A DNA stretch of 64,000 nucleotides from Torreya grandis. Its lineage: Eukaryota > Streptophyta > Pinopsida > Cupressales > Taxaceae. This document shows, piece after piece, positions 12,001 to 23,726 of the stretch. Numbering within the stretch: position 1 is the first letter of the stretch; every line of letters starts with the position of its first letter. The notes under the pieces are model-generated. The model was not told the origin of the DNA and searched no databases. It worked only from the letters and a program-made list of their open reading frames with translations. The stretch is taken from assembly GCA_037957365.1 (NCBI GenBank), contig JARHVA010000021.1:4360001-4424000 (forward strand). The letters are read 5' to 3'. Position numbers and translations under genes: made by a program.

Positions 12001-13080
12001 CACTCCATTACAATAGGCACCTACAACCACATCTTCCATTACATTGGATCTTTCCCCACCTACCATTGAGGCGTATTTAGGCATCTCACAGTTACCATTA
12101 GATAAGTAGGTAGAAGGAGCAATTGTGTTTTATGAATCCATCACATAAAAGGCTTTATCCTTAGAGAATGAGGTGAAATGATTATAGGAGTAAAACATAG
12201 AGTTGAGAAATCATATTCACCATGACAACCTTATTATTGAAGATTAATTTCATGTGTTGTGTGAACAATTCATTGGGAACTAGGTTCTTTCTGACCAATA
12301 GAAATTGTCATTACTCCTTACCCAACTTACACATGATTGGCAGGTTATTTGGAAGGTTTAAAACATCCAGGCACAGGGCCAAGACATCAAAGCATATAAT
12401 GAGAATTTATTTAAACTACTTAGATAATATCAACATGATTTGCATGTTTCCTCATCGAAGTAACTCAAGTGGCCAATCAGATGCTTGACTAGAAGAAACA
12501 ACTTCACACAATCTAGGGAAGCACTCAACCTAAATTTACCATAGTAAGCAAATCTAAGATTACCATGGAGAATCAAACCAACATGTCTGAGGAAATGGAT
12601 GTGGCCTGACGAGCATCAACAACATAAATTTCACAATCATGAAGCAACTCCATGTTTGGCAGACTTAAAAACTACAAAATACATTTGTTGGAACCCAAGC
12701 GTCATGACATGTTGACAAGATGAATGATCTTCAAAAAGATAAGGTTCAAAATATTACTTTTATTAAAGTTAACTTGATTATTATTGATGATGATGACATA
12801 TTATAGATTCATCACCCTCAAGCTCTATTATGAGTTCTATTATGCATTATTCAAGAATTTTTGTTAGACTAGCAACGTTTTAAGGCAGACTTGGCTACTT
12901 TTAACAGTACCATCAAACAATTGGTGATCTTTCCATAATTCATCCCTCTTAGCCAGCTTTAGAAACTTATTCAGTATAAAAAGAGTGTGTCCCAACCTTC
13001 ATCACATGTTTCTTCAGCTCTAGACACTTCACAAATTTTGCCACCTACCAACTAGGTCCTATGCAAGTTTCATAGTTGAA
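9100..13080 (+). pseudogene. relic of a long extra ORF between pol and the 3' LTR, coiled-coil rich
   Basis: No enzyme motif is recognisable. A decayed plus-strand frame reads HLPTFDQLGDIMELLLGRY and GPYKAQSPPILLEICDAYTS near 9380-9600. From about 11200 to 11850 the composition becomes strongly Lys/Glu/Gln/Ala-rich (QEEKYQAKAAAKVTKEK and KEVEAEQNTKVVYDK as examples), as in a long coiled coil. It then changes to a Pro/Ser/His-rich part near 11950-12080. The Leu/Phe-rich open frames on the opposite strand are shadows of this bias. Sense extra ORFs downstream of pol are known in Tat/Athila elements. Function is unknown. Confidence 0.45.
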
Positions 13081-13360
13081 AATTTGTTATTCCAATTTTG
13101 GTTATAGGATAGCTTGGTGTGATTCACAGGACTAGGTTGGATAAAAACCCATAAAGGGAGGTCACTTAGTTTTAATATTTAGTTGAAAACCCATGTAGGT
13201 GGCTAAATAGTGCATAATGGGTGAAAACTAGTAAACGACACCCTTAACAATCTATAATTCCTTCGCATCCAACTTATCTTTTGTGTACTAGACCTATTAC
13301 CTCTATAATGTTGTCTCAGGATGAGACAACAATTTAAGTTTGGGAAAGTGTTAATAGGTG
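13080..13360 (+). other. 3' untranslated end of the gypsy relic, with purine tract and possible LTR start
   Basis: The stretch ends AATTTAAGTTTGGGAAAGTG followed by TTAATAGG. Plant Athila/Tat elements commonly end their internal region with a similar TTTAAGTTTGGGGG polypurine signal just before the LTR. The LTR would start at about 13352 (TGTTAATAGG). There is no second copy in the window to prove it. Confidence 0.35.
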
Positions 13361-16100
13361 AATGTGAGCACTAAACTACTTGGTCAAATATATCTGCCAT
13401 ATGGATAAAACCACAATTTCATTTCATTGTATAGTTATTCTAAGTTTTTTCATGGTTATTCTATTTTGGTCTTGTATTAAGAGCATAGAATTTTGAAGAA
13501 ATAGAATATGAATTGACATACATGTGTGTTAAGAATGGATTTAGAGATTAGAATGATAACAACCTTTAGGGTATATATTTCTTCATAATGTAATAGAATG
13601 AGTTATTACAATGTTAGTGAATGGTGTATTGAATAATTTCTTTGATCATGTTCAAAATATTGTACAAGAGCTCTACATTCTGGATATATCTATTTATATA
13701 TGATCGATGTTATAGTTATTAAAATTACATGTAATGGAGATACATTAGGGTGCTTAGTATGATTTCCATATGTTTTATTTTGTAATTTATGTAATTCTAT
13801 GAACAAGAATGTATTTCAAATGTATTTATTTTGTTAGAGCTCAGAATAACATATAATTAGACATGACTATTGTGCAAGTGCATTTCCTATGTTAAATATA
13901 TGCGATCTTAATCTAAATGTTGTAAAATTGTATGTATCTATAAATTCTTGTAAACTCATATTTAAATAGCAGATTTGTCCCTATAATTAGCATGTTCTGG
14001 TGAAACCCTTGGAACCACTGCTAACAAGAAGATGAAGGAAGAAGGACATGTGAATTTCCTTGAAGAAATGTTGAAGCCAAGTGTCCCTATGGACGCCAAT
14101 TCATCTTTCCATAATACATTGATGTTGAATCTCTTTAACCACCAAGTTGAAGTAAGAATTAGTGTTGAATACAAAGATCACTAAAAATAAACATTGATCA
14201 CTAAAGTACTTGGTAATAGAATGAACTCGAGGAAGCATTACCTAAACAGCCCCTCAATGTTGAATTGGGAGAATATGAAAATGTATGCCTCTGCTGATGA
14301 AGCAGATAGAATTGGTGATAAGTGAACATAAAGATGGTGTCATTAAATAAAGGTCACCAAGCTATGAATAAGTACTTCAATACTCAATGGCTCCATAACA
14401 TGTCTAGAGAAATTATCCGACAAACCCAATCAAAAAACCATCTGATATGCAAGAAGTACAAGCCCAAGAAACTATATGAGTGGATAAAACCATTACTCGA
14501 ACATCACCATATGATTATTGGAACACACCAGAATAGCTCTAAAACTATCAGAGACTTTCAATAAGTGATTGAGATGCCGAAGATATAATCAAAGAAAAGG
14601 TGTTATAAATAGTGAAGAAGTTCCATATGATGAAAGCACATACACATAGACATACGCTATGATACTATCTCAGTACAACTAAAAGATACTCCAATGATAT
14701 ATGTAATAGACCTCATATGGGTTCTCACAAATAATGTGCCTGATAAAAAACCCATTTATAATGGAAGAATAAAAAATTTAATGTGAAAAAAATAATGAAA
14801 AAACTCAAGGGCCTAAGAAAAGGGCCTTGAATTTGTCTTCAAAGAAGAATGCAAGGTGTTAAGCAAGGGGACTTGAAGGAGACACAACACAAACTAAAGT
14901 GTTTTAAAGTAGACTCTACAAAGATGTGATAAATGAATAAGGGTCTGACAGAATGTGATCATGGTAGATGAAGTCTGTATAATGCCAACTAGGCATGCAG
15001 ACTAAATAGAATCATTGATGTGCAAAACAATATTCGTGGGGGCTTTAAACACCTATTAGATTAAGCACAACCCACTAGTCTTCTTCAAAAGGAATGACAA
15101 GTTGAAAAGTGTATCAAAATTACTACCACAGATTAGTGAGACTATCACCAAATGTAGTTGTATGGCCAAGTGTAGAGGTCTACCAATGTTGGGTAGAATC
15201 TTTGACTAAGACAACTTATTTTTATTCTTGTGTGAACCTATCATTGACCAAGTGAGTTGGTCACATGTTCAATTTAGTTTTTGTGTGAGAAAAAATGCTT
15301 AAAAAGAACTCAGTTTAATATCATTTTTAACCAAGCACCTTGACCAACTGATTTGGCATGTGCAATGTAGATTTTTTTTTGGTATTTACAATAGTCAGTA
15401 AAAATGCGATAGTTTTTTCTTTCTTTACAAAATTAAGTTTCAAAATGTTCTAGAAAGATGAAAACAAGGTGCACAAAACTCAATTTTTTTTTTAATGATT
15501 GTTTATAGTTTGAAAACCGTTTGCAAAAGAACATACATTTTTTATGATTAAAAACATAATTTGTAAAATAACTTGCACTCAAATGTCCAACCGGGACAAA
15601 ATTGGTGGTGAATCTACATTTCTTAGCCAATATAGATGCATTGGTGAGCTCTGATTTGATCCTACAATCTCTAGAGTTGTACTTTAAAAAGAAACACTCA
15701 AGTAGGAACCCCCCAAACTAATGTTGTTCCTAAACCTTTCTAATTCTTAGGACCATCCTCAAAAGGATGCAAGAGAAGATCATACTCCATATTAAAAATG
15801 ATCTCCTAAGGCTTCTCAATGACACTCAACATGCTCTTATAACATGTCATATTTGGCTGATATAGCCTACACATGATTTCAAGGCCTAGAGGATACACTC
15901 TTACTTATAAGAGATTGAAATTGAAGAATAAATTGTATTTTATCAAGGAATGTGCAACCATGTAGAACACAACTACAATGATGAATTGATTCAAGTGGAA
16001 TAAAAGGGACTGCATTCATTCCATCACTCCACATTTCATATTTCCCATTTCACATTACAAATGCACTATTAGAGTGCTCAATATATAATAAAGAGAGAGT
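13361..16100. other. AT-rich stretch without a recognisable gene; may include the 3' LTR of the gypsy relic
   Basis: No coding region, RNA gene or clear repeat pair was seen. The first part may be the 3' LTR started near 13352. Open stretches at 13962-14174 (minus) and 14322-14564 (plus, a basic 80-residue frame) match nothing I recognise. They have no start context or continuation to support a gene. Confidence 0.4.
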
Positions 16101-16104
16101 GGGG

Positions 16105-16245
16105 TAGAGAATTCATAGTGGGTATGTTAACACTATGTGTGCACACCAAAGTGGTATACAACTCATAGTGGATTTTATTCCACTCATAGTGGAGTGTGTA
16201 TCCACTCATAGTGTAATCTATGTGTAAGCCACTCATAGTGGAGAA
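16105..16245. repeat. cluster of CCACTCATAGTGG palindromes
   Basis: The motif ACTCATAGTG, mostly within CCACTCATAGTGG (arms CCACT/AGTGG around CAT), recurs at about 16111, 16161, 16182, 16204 and 16231, at intervals of roughly 21-27 bases after the first gap. Each unit can form a small hairpin. It is immediately followed by ACACATGTGCAC/ACACGTGTGCAC repeats (about 16264 and 16305). Confidence 0.8.
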
Positions 16246-16740
16246 TGACTAAATTGTTCACTAAACACATGTGCACATAATTAATCCCATAATTATGCAC
16301 TAAACACGTGTGCACACTTTGAGCCCTAAGTTATCTTAAAGTGAATAAGTGTGAAAGGAACCCAAAGGTAAAATCAGTTTGGATGAGAACCATTTTCACA
16401 CCAACACTTTGTAAAAAAAAATTGGCATGTGGAAATAGAGGATATCACTTACACATGGAAATTAGAAAAACCTAGGGTCCATGCCAATGTTAGGGGAATC
16501 TACTTGCAAATTTTACATTATCACATATTATATCTTTCTATGATATTTTTACCATGGTGAGATACATAGATTGATTATAAATGCCTTGCTAGATACACAT
16601 TTATTACATAGTGCTACATGGATATGTTATTTACTATGATATGATACAGACATATATAGATAGTTTAGACTAGTTTTCACTTGTTATATGGTTCATCAAT
16701 GTTGTTAATTTCCATGATAGGCTATTTATTTTTGTTTAAT

Positions 16741-16975
16741 GTGTCTGGCCTCTTGTCCTTGTTTGTGGTTCCTTAGCCTTGTTTTTTTAGCACTCATGTC
16801 CCTTATTTGTGGCTCTTTAGCCTTGCTTGTTGTAGCATTCAAGCCCCTTTTTTGTGGATCCTTCAACTTGATTCTCATGGCATTCATGCCCCATGTTTAT
16901 GGTACTTAGCTTTGCTTGTTAGTGACATCTTTATGTCCCTTTTATATGGCCCCTTGGCCTTATGTGTGACATTAT
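16741..16975 (+). repeat. diverged minisatellite, unit near 58 bp, about four copies
   Basis: A unit of the form TTTGTGGxTCCTTAGCCTTG, then a T-rich stretch, then GCATTCATGTCCC repeats from about 16741. Copies are diverged but in register. The small open frame at 16807-16989 is a by-product of the repeat. Confidence 0.7.
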
Positions 16976-16989
16976 ATGCTCTTATATGA

Positions 16990-19430
16990 CATTGTGTGTT
17001 TTTGTTTATTAAGCTTGTGTTATTGTTATGTTGTAGGAGTACACATGTGCATTGGTGAAAACCATGTTACCCTTGAAAATTATTGGAGAGGATGCTTTCT
17101 TGTTGAAGCATTGGATAAAGGCGCTTTCCATAGAATAACTTGGAGAGTTTTTCCTTTTATTGAACCATGGAGAAATTGAGGGTGATCAAACTCCAATTTT
17201 ATGTAACTATGAAAGCCATTGTGTTGGAAAGACAACAGGTCCCAACTCTCATTAATGTGGGGAGAATAATGCAATGTACTAACCCAAATAATGAGAACCA
17301 CATTATGGGTTTGCTAGAAGTAATGTCATGGTCACTGAGCATCGCTAAATTCAATGTACATTACCCATAAGAACATGAATTGAATTGCTTCAAACAATTT
17401 TAGATTCAAGGTTGTTCACTACTCGATGTGGATTGAAAAGTGCTTTGCAAATAAGCAATTGTAATAATGCTCACTACAAAATGTGTAAATATGTATGAAT
17501 CAATACCATGCCTCCTTTGAAGCTATGCCAACTATAAATTGTCATAGTATGTATGTGCATGAACCAATATTATGCCTCACAAATATGAAAGTGTGTGTAT
17601 GTGCATATACTAGTATCATGTCCCTTGAATTTGTATTAATTGATATAGATTATTGTGTATCTATATGTTGAATCGAGAACCTACATCTCAAATATATGTA
17701 TGAGGAAACCTCTGAATCATGCTCTTATAATTAGTGTACATATGTCTATGCATGTGTATGAATATGTACATAAATCTCTATAAATTAAATATATATGCCC
17801 CCATAATATTTACTAATGTGCTAATATCTATCATGTAACTAAATTCATGTGATATCTAAACCATTATGAATCTATGAATTATATACATTGATTCCAAAAT
17901 ATGTTTTTTTTGTACAAGGAGGCTTATTTTTCTATAACAAACCCACTATAATTCCACCTTTTAAGACTAGGGCAAAAGAAAAGTTAATTATAACATGTCA
18001 TTATGTATAATCATAGTAATATGTATAATCATGAGAACATGTAGAGAGTATATAATCATAGTAATATGTATATGTCAATCTAGACATGTATGTAACATAT
18101 GTAATGTAAGGTGTCATATACATAATGTACAACATATAAGTGTCATGTATAGATAGATGTATCAATGAAGCACACAATAATAATCATCACTGAAAAGATA
18201 ACTAAATAAGACTATGCAATAAAAGTGCATGATATGGATCATGACACCTTAATTTTTACCCCAATCTACTCAAATAGCAACTTTGATTTGGAGTAATTGG
18301 GTCCTAAGGTTTGTGTGATGTTGAATGTTTAATGACATGTTGGTACCTGCCATGTACTTGGGTCATGTTGAAAAACTATCTTGATTTATCTTTGACCCTT
18401 CTAATCAGTTATGGCTGTCATAGAATTACATCTTTTGAAGACTGTCAAGGATGATATTGTATGAAGGTGGACTTGCATCTTATATCTACTTGGTAGCATG
18501 ACCTAAAATAGAAACATCTTCACACTTAGATGAAAATTGGTAAGTTTGTCCTTCTAATAGATATACATGACATTATATCTTAGCGGGATGGCTTCCAAGA
18601 AATTAAGACCTTAGTGGGTTAAATCAAGAGTATGAATAACCCTAGTAACCTAATTGGTAAAGTTACTCAATAGGTCCCTTCAACTATAAGAATGGTGGAT
18701 TGAGGGGATAAGATAGGAGGTTAATGGAAGCTTTTGAGGTCATGAGTTACCTTTATTGATTTCTATTTAAATTGATGGATTAAGAGTTGTGGATTATAAC
18801 CCATGGTCTCAAGAAGATTGACTAATGCATAAACTTGAGTTTAAATGAATCAAATTAGTGATTCATTTAAGAACAAAAATTGTAATTGGTTAACATTCTC
18901 TTTTCGTTATGATGAATGGTCACATTTGCAATTCTTGAAAAGACGGATGTTATAGATCTTATTTCTTTGTGAGATTATAAACTATGGCCCCATTTTGTAG
19001 AAGAAATACAAACTTCTTACCTTTGATTTTCCTTCCATCATATGTATACAAGAACTCATACCTAATGATATGATGCACAATGTAGATCTTCCTCCACCTA
19101 CTACATGATAGAAAAACTAGTGTAGGAATTATGATACACCTTTTATAAATTATTCCCGTGTGCCTCTTTATAACTTTATCAAATCCTTTTTTAGGCTCTT
19201 AACAATTTGAATTGTTGGCGGGGTTTGAATTCTTCATCTAGAACTTGGGTTTTTTTGTTTTAATTATATTTGGAAGGTTAAAGTTTGAGCCAAAGTTCAT
19301 GCATTATCTATGGTGTTTAGTTTACCAAAGGTTTTTATTGGGCAAGTGACTTGTACACATCATGGGGATTGCTCACCCCAATGTTAATGTGTAACAAACT
19401 ATAAATAAACCTTCAAGCAATTATCTTGGA
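16990..19430. other. AT-rich intergenic stretch, no gene seen
   Basis: The stretch contains short TATGTATGTGCATGAA-like repeats between about 17490 and 17780 and ATGTATAATCATAGTAAT-like repeats near 18000-18070. Open frames at 17080-17301 and 17167-17370 overlap on opposite strands and resemble nothing known. Confidence 0.4.
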
Positions 19431-19546
19431 ACTACCCTCGTGCCCTATGTGCTTAGTAGTGGATTGGAAGTTTTTTTTGTGTTTTTTTCACTTTAGACAT
19501 CTAAGAACTCTTTGATCTTTATTAATAAGTTTATTCAAAAAAAAAA
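19430..19546 (+). repeat. possible 3' end of a LINE (L1-type) relic with A-tail
   Basis: A T-rich 3' segment followed by TGATCTTTATTAATAAGTTT and a run of ten A (19537-19546) resembles the 3' ends of plant L1 elements. No reverse transcriptase is seen upstream, so this would be a 5'-truncated copy. Weakly supported. Confidence 0.3.
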
Positions 19547-19978
19547 TTGCTAACATTTTTTTAATGTGCCCCCCACTATATTATTTTAAATCCAAGCACA
19601 AGCTGAAAATTTTGCTTTAGAATTCTAGTATTTGTGTGACCTGCTTTTTCACTAGGGAAGTACTCTTGGCATTATGAACATAATTTTACTAAACATCCCA
19701 CACCAAGGTTCCCCTCCATCGATCGTGTGGTGATGGGGGAGTTGTTCATCTAGCCAATTTTCTAGCCCTCTCCCTCAATGGGGTGGTTGGGGTCTACATT
19801 CTCATGTTAAGACTGTTGTTGAACCTTCTCAAGAACATTCACTAACTGTCTATATGATTACTCCTCATCTACTTGGGTGGAGAGTACTTATTCCTTTTGC
19901 TTATTCAAGCTGGTCAATATAGTTCGGTGGTATCTTGGACATCTCTTCATCTTTTAGTGATCTAGCTCCTCTACTACT

Positions 19979-20113
19979 AGTGCTTAATCTTGTTATATGA
20001 ATTTTATACTATATTTTAGGGAAAATAAACTAATGGTTGATATAGTGCTTAATCTCGTTCTATGAATTTTATATCATATTTTTTAGAAAATAAACCAATA
20101 GTTGATTTATATT
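19979..20113 (+). repeat. direct tandem duplication of about 67 bp
   Basis: Two adjacent copies start at AGTGCTTAATCT (about 19978 and 20045) and run through TATGAATTTTATA, AAAATAAAC and AATxGTTGAT. They differ at several positions. Confidence 0.75.
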
Positions 20114-21176
20114 TTGTTTTTAAGGTTGTAATAATATAAACGTTAAAGTGGATGCATTTATATTGAAACAACACTTTCTTAGTGAATTGTTGATATTTGA
20201 AATTTATCATCCTACCAATTTATGGATACAAATGGTAATATTTAGAGTGGAATAGTGGTTTCATGATTTTTCAAGTTTTGTGCAATTGAATGTAAATGAT
20301 AATTAGCAGACCGAAAAAAACAGGAGCAGCGATGTAAATCTTCAATCCTATGTGCCTTCCCACTCGTGAAAAGCTTCTCCCTAAACAATAATTGCTCCTA
20401 TTTTTAAAATAGAGATATTTTATAGACAGTTTTTAAACATATGATAATACATGAGACTCCTCTACCCAAAATTATAGAAACATTAGCATTTGCTATAAAA
20501 CGCTATATTAATATGTATTATATTTTCCAAAATATAATGTAATTCAAACGAATGCATTTAGATTAAAACGACACTGATTCAACAGATTCAAATCCGACCA
20601 ATGACCACCATACCCATCTCACCCAACCCACAATTAAATGTATAAAGGAAAACACCAGATATATACTTTAGATCGAATTTTTTAAACTGTGAGATACCAA
20701 CTCATTTTACTTTGTTATTTTTAATGAATTGATATGCAGATGGGTTTCATATTCCTTCATACAATATACATATATACTTTTCTTACTTTCTATGCTCCAC
20801 TTGTCCGCCATGAATAAAAGCTGCAACGGATAGCCTCTAGCTTAGACAGTCCAATCATACCAAAAACTTTATCGCCATGAACATGTGTTCGTGACTGAGC
20901 ATATTATTAGGAAAGGGAATAAAAAATTCCAAGAAGAGGCTTCAATTCTTATCACCGCGTCATTTTACAGATTTAACACGCCTGATTATAAACTGTGGAA
21001 GGTATAATTGTATTAGAAGTCGAAGAAAAACATCATGATTTGAAATTTCTAAGATCCTGTAAGTAGGAGTATTATACTTCCTCAAGGCTTTTATCGCCTA
21101 ATATACTCAAAAAATTAGTAAACTGGAAGGGATTTCATTGATGGAAACAGAAAACATAATTTAGTCTTGTCTCAGT
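20114..21176. other. 3' flank of the ferroxidase gene, no further gene seen
   Basis: This AT-rich sequence lies downstream of the minus-strand ferroxidase gene, whose 3' UTR should occupy its right end. A near-consensus poly(A) signal, AATGAA on the minus strand at about 21137, is the only candidate noticed. Nothing else was recognised. Confidence 0.4.
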
Positions 21177-23204
21177 TTAAGGAATTATCTTCAAGGGCCT
21201 CATCATCTCGTTGTCTTCGTGGTCCAGAATCTGCAATTTTCCAAACAGAAGGAAAATCAATACATACAGGCAATCAATATCCTATCTATATACAAAGTAG
21301 TAATGTAAAATTGACGACTTACATGGCAATGGTAGACATAGCCTGGTTCAGCGGTGGCATTAAAGGGATAAGATTCACGAGTATGGATCAATGAAAATTT
21401 TACAAGAATCGTAGTCAAAAATCCAGGACGCATTTTGAATACATTCTTCCAGGTTCTTTCATTGGGAGGCCCTGCAGAGCTCCTGCCCTTTGCATGCTTC
21501 TGTAAATCACACTTCACAGCATCATTCTTCTCCGTCATGCAATCCTTGAATTCGTCCAAATCCAGCAGCCTTGTCTGTTTAACCACCACGAACAAACCCA
21601 AATGAATATGAAGAGGATGGTTGTCGTCTGTGAGATTGATGACATTCCATATTTCGCTGGTGCCCTGTTTTGGAGTCTCAGTAGGCGGAGCATCGAACGG
21701 CAATCCGTTTATGAACAGATGAGTGGGCTCATCCGTAGCGCTTACGTACTCGTACATGGTAATGTACCGCGTATGAGCCACTGTCTCCTCTGTAGGCTTA
21801 CTGTATCGGATCAGTCTTTGGGGTATCTGGCTTGGATCCTCAACTTCCTCATTTTCAATTATGAATTTCATTATTTTGCCGTTGAGATCATCGACTGGGT
21901 CGCCAGAAGGATAAGGATACACTGCACTGTTTGTGAGGATGGTTTCATTTGTCGATGAATTGCTGAAATCGATCAGAATGTCTGCAATTTCTGAAGGGGC
22001 AAGCAGCAATGAATTTACTTTAACAGGCCTGTGCAGGTATGCAGAGTCTGAGCCTATTTGGGTGATAGAAAGTCCGTTGCTTAAGGCGAAATTGTAGAAG
22101 CGAGCATTGCTGGCATTTATTATTCTGAAGCGGTATTTCCGTCTCTGGACCTTCAGGTAAGGCCAGGCCTTGCCGTTCACTACAATGGTGTCTCCGAAAT
22201 ACTCTGGCTGTACAACAGAAAAAACACAACAACGCTGAATCGTAGCAACAGAATCAACAAAATCAAGATTCTATGCAATCAAAAGAGTGTAAGCGTAACG
22301 GTACCTGCCACTGTGGATGAATCAACGGATTGTTGCCAGTGGAATTCATGAAAAGAGACCCGTCTTTAGCAAAGCTCCGATCGAAGACCACAAGATGCCG
22401 GTCATATCGACGACCGGAAGGTAGCTTCAAACGCTTCTCCACTTTGGGATTGGAAACGACATAAGCGCCAACGAGGCCGGCCAAGATGTTGGCTCTGGTA
22501 AGCCCCAAGGCGTGGTCATGGTACCACAGGTTGCCTGGATGCTGCACATTGCTGTAATGGTATCTGGGCTTCTTCCAGGCGGGGCCGGTCTCGTTAAACC
22601 CGGCTGTGAACCAGGCGAGCGAGTGCCCGTCGCTCTGAGGCTCGTGTATCCCACCGTGAAGATGAGCCACCGTCGGAATTCCACCGTGTTTAGGAATGGC
22701 AGTCATGATTGAAGAATCCCACGGCAGAATATGCCGAGAAGGCAGATGATTTTCCCACGTTACGAACGTCTGCACGCCTTGCAGGGCTTCGATCGTGGGA
22801 CCTGGCACCGTGGCCCATGATTTCGATAATCCATACGCAAACACGGTCGTCGGCGGAAGGTCTCTGTGAAATTTCTGTTACAGAAAAAACAGAAACAACT
22901 AACTCTGAGCCTCCTCATCAAAGGAATATACAAAACAAGGTTTTTGAAAACATAGAAAGTTTGTAGTAACTACCCATTTTTTCGCATACATCCCAATGCG
23001 GAGATCCGCGGGCTTAAAATATCGGCCTTGTTGGACAAACCCTCTGAGCCTGGGCATGTCCAGAAGCTCGTCCACAAACATCTCAAGAGAAGATGCCAGC
23101 TGCAGGAGGCCCTGCTCCGTCTCATGGCTGCTCCTGCTTCTTCCCTGGCTGCTTCCCAGAAATGCACAGAGTATTATCAAAATCCGCATCACTTCCATCG
23201 CCAT
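21177..23204 (-). CDS. LPR1-like: LPR1/LPR2-type multicopper ferroxidase, four exons, intact
   Basis: Predicted secreted multicopper oxidase of 579 residues (Arabidopsis LPR1 is about 581). LPR1 oxidises Fe(II) in the apoplast in iron-dependent phosphate sensing of roots. Exons on the minus strand are 23204-22974, 22874-22305, 22207-21323 and 21230-21177 (TAA at 21177-21179). All three introns (99, 97 and 92 bp) are GT-AG and phase 0. The start ATG (23204) precedes a hydrophobic signal peptide with core [14 protein letters not shown]. Copper ligands are complete: HLH (148, 150), WYHDH (196, 198), HPLHIH (464, 467, 469), HCH (560-562), H566 and M571. The tail reads [16 protein letters not shown]269, D370 and D462 coincide with the Fe-binding acidic residues I recall for LPR1. 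GC content is visibly higher than in the flanks. No stops or frameshifts. LPR1 versus LPR2 orthology cannot be decided. Confidence 0.95.
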
Positions 23205-23268
23205 GGCAACTGTAAAAAAGCAATCCCTCTCAAATTCTTCACAATCCTACCTTACAGAAAAAGCTTCA

Positions 23269-23332
23269 CCTTTTAGTCACCAACGAACAGAGAATCAAGC
23301 CCTTTTAGTCATCGATGAACAGAGAATAAAGC
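23269..23332 (-). repeat. 32-bp direct duplication in the ferroxidase 5' leader
   Basis: Two adjacent copies (23269-23300 and 23301-23332) share CCTTTTAGTCA, then GAACAGAGAAT at equal spacing. They lie 65-130 bases upstream of the ATG, probably in the 5' UTR. Confidence 0.8.
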
Positions 23333-23517
23333 AGCATTTACCGACTGTATCTCTACTGCTAAGGGAGGTCTTTTCAAGGTTAGAAAATTGAACAGTCCGT
23401 CACACAGTGTAAACAACGATAAGATCTTTGTCTGAATGCACCATAAACATCGTAATCACAGCTATCCCTCTTTAAGCACTCTCTGTGGTCATGAAAATTC
23501 TAAATTACAGTATGTAT

Positions 23518-23526
23518 GTATTTATA
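23518..23526 (-). promoter_or_regulatory. candidate TATA box of the ferroxidase gene
   Basis: The minus strand reads TATAAATAC, a good plant TATA box, about 315 bases upstream of the ATG. This would give a 5' UTR near 280 bases. It is chosen on sequence alone. Confidence 0.45.
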
Positions 23527-23629
23527 TTTTTAACAAACAGTTCCGACTATTTTCACGTTGGGAGCGTCACTATCACATTAATGGGAGACGAGGTGTCAGC
23601 TCTACAGAAAGGCAACATAAACATTATGA

Positions 23630-23635
23630 CACGTG
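23630..23635. promoter_or_regulatory. candidate G-box (CACGTG) upstream of the ferroxidase gene
   Basis: A perfect CACGTG, within GACACGTGAC, lies about 105 bases upstream of the candidate TATA box. G-boxes bind bHLH and bZIP factors in plants. A phosphate-response P1BS motif (GNATATNC) was looked for by eye between 23.2 and 24.0 kb and not found. Confidence 0.4.
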
Positions 23636-23726
23636 ACAATTCATTAATCTTCCAATTAAGAGCTTTGATGTTTTCACATTTGTCGAAGAGAAAAGACGCA
23701 TGCAAGTTTTATATTTGAGGGTAGTA

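Larger units (their letters stand above)
2150..13360 (+). mobile_element. ancient Ty3/gypsy retrotransposon relic with a long downstream ORF region
   Basis: Plus-strand relics occur in the order gag, protease, a second gag-like stretch, RT, RNase H, integrase, then a 4-kb region once coding for a Lys/Glu/Gln-rich protein. A purine-rich tract and possible LTR start follow near 13340-13360. Integrase after RNase H is the gypsy order. A long extra ORF between pol and the 3' LTR is known from the Tat/Athila lineages, so that placement is likely but inferred. No clean 5' LTR is visible at the left edge. All frames are broken many times. The element may be a composite of two, because of the misplaced gag-like segment at 4780-5110. 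Confidence 0.72.

Noticed and set aside
21602..21958. Plus-strand 118-codon frame
   Set aside because: It lies fully antisense to exon 3 of the ferroxidase, whose frame has all family motifs. It is a shadow of that coding sequence.
22996..23391. Plus-strand 131-codon frame over exon 1 and the leader
   Set aside because: Antisense to ferroxidase exon 1 and its 5' leader, with no recognisable motif.
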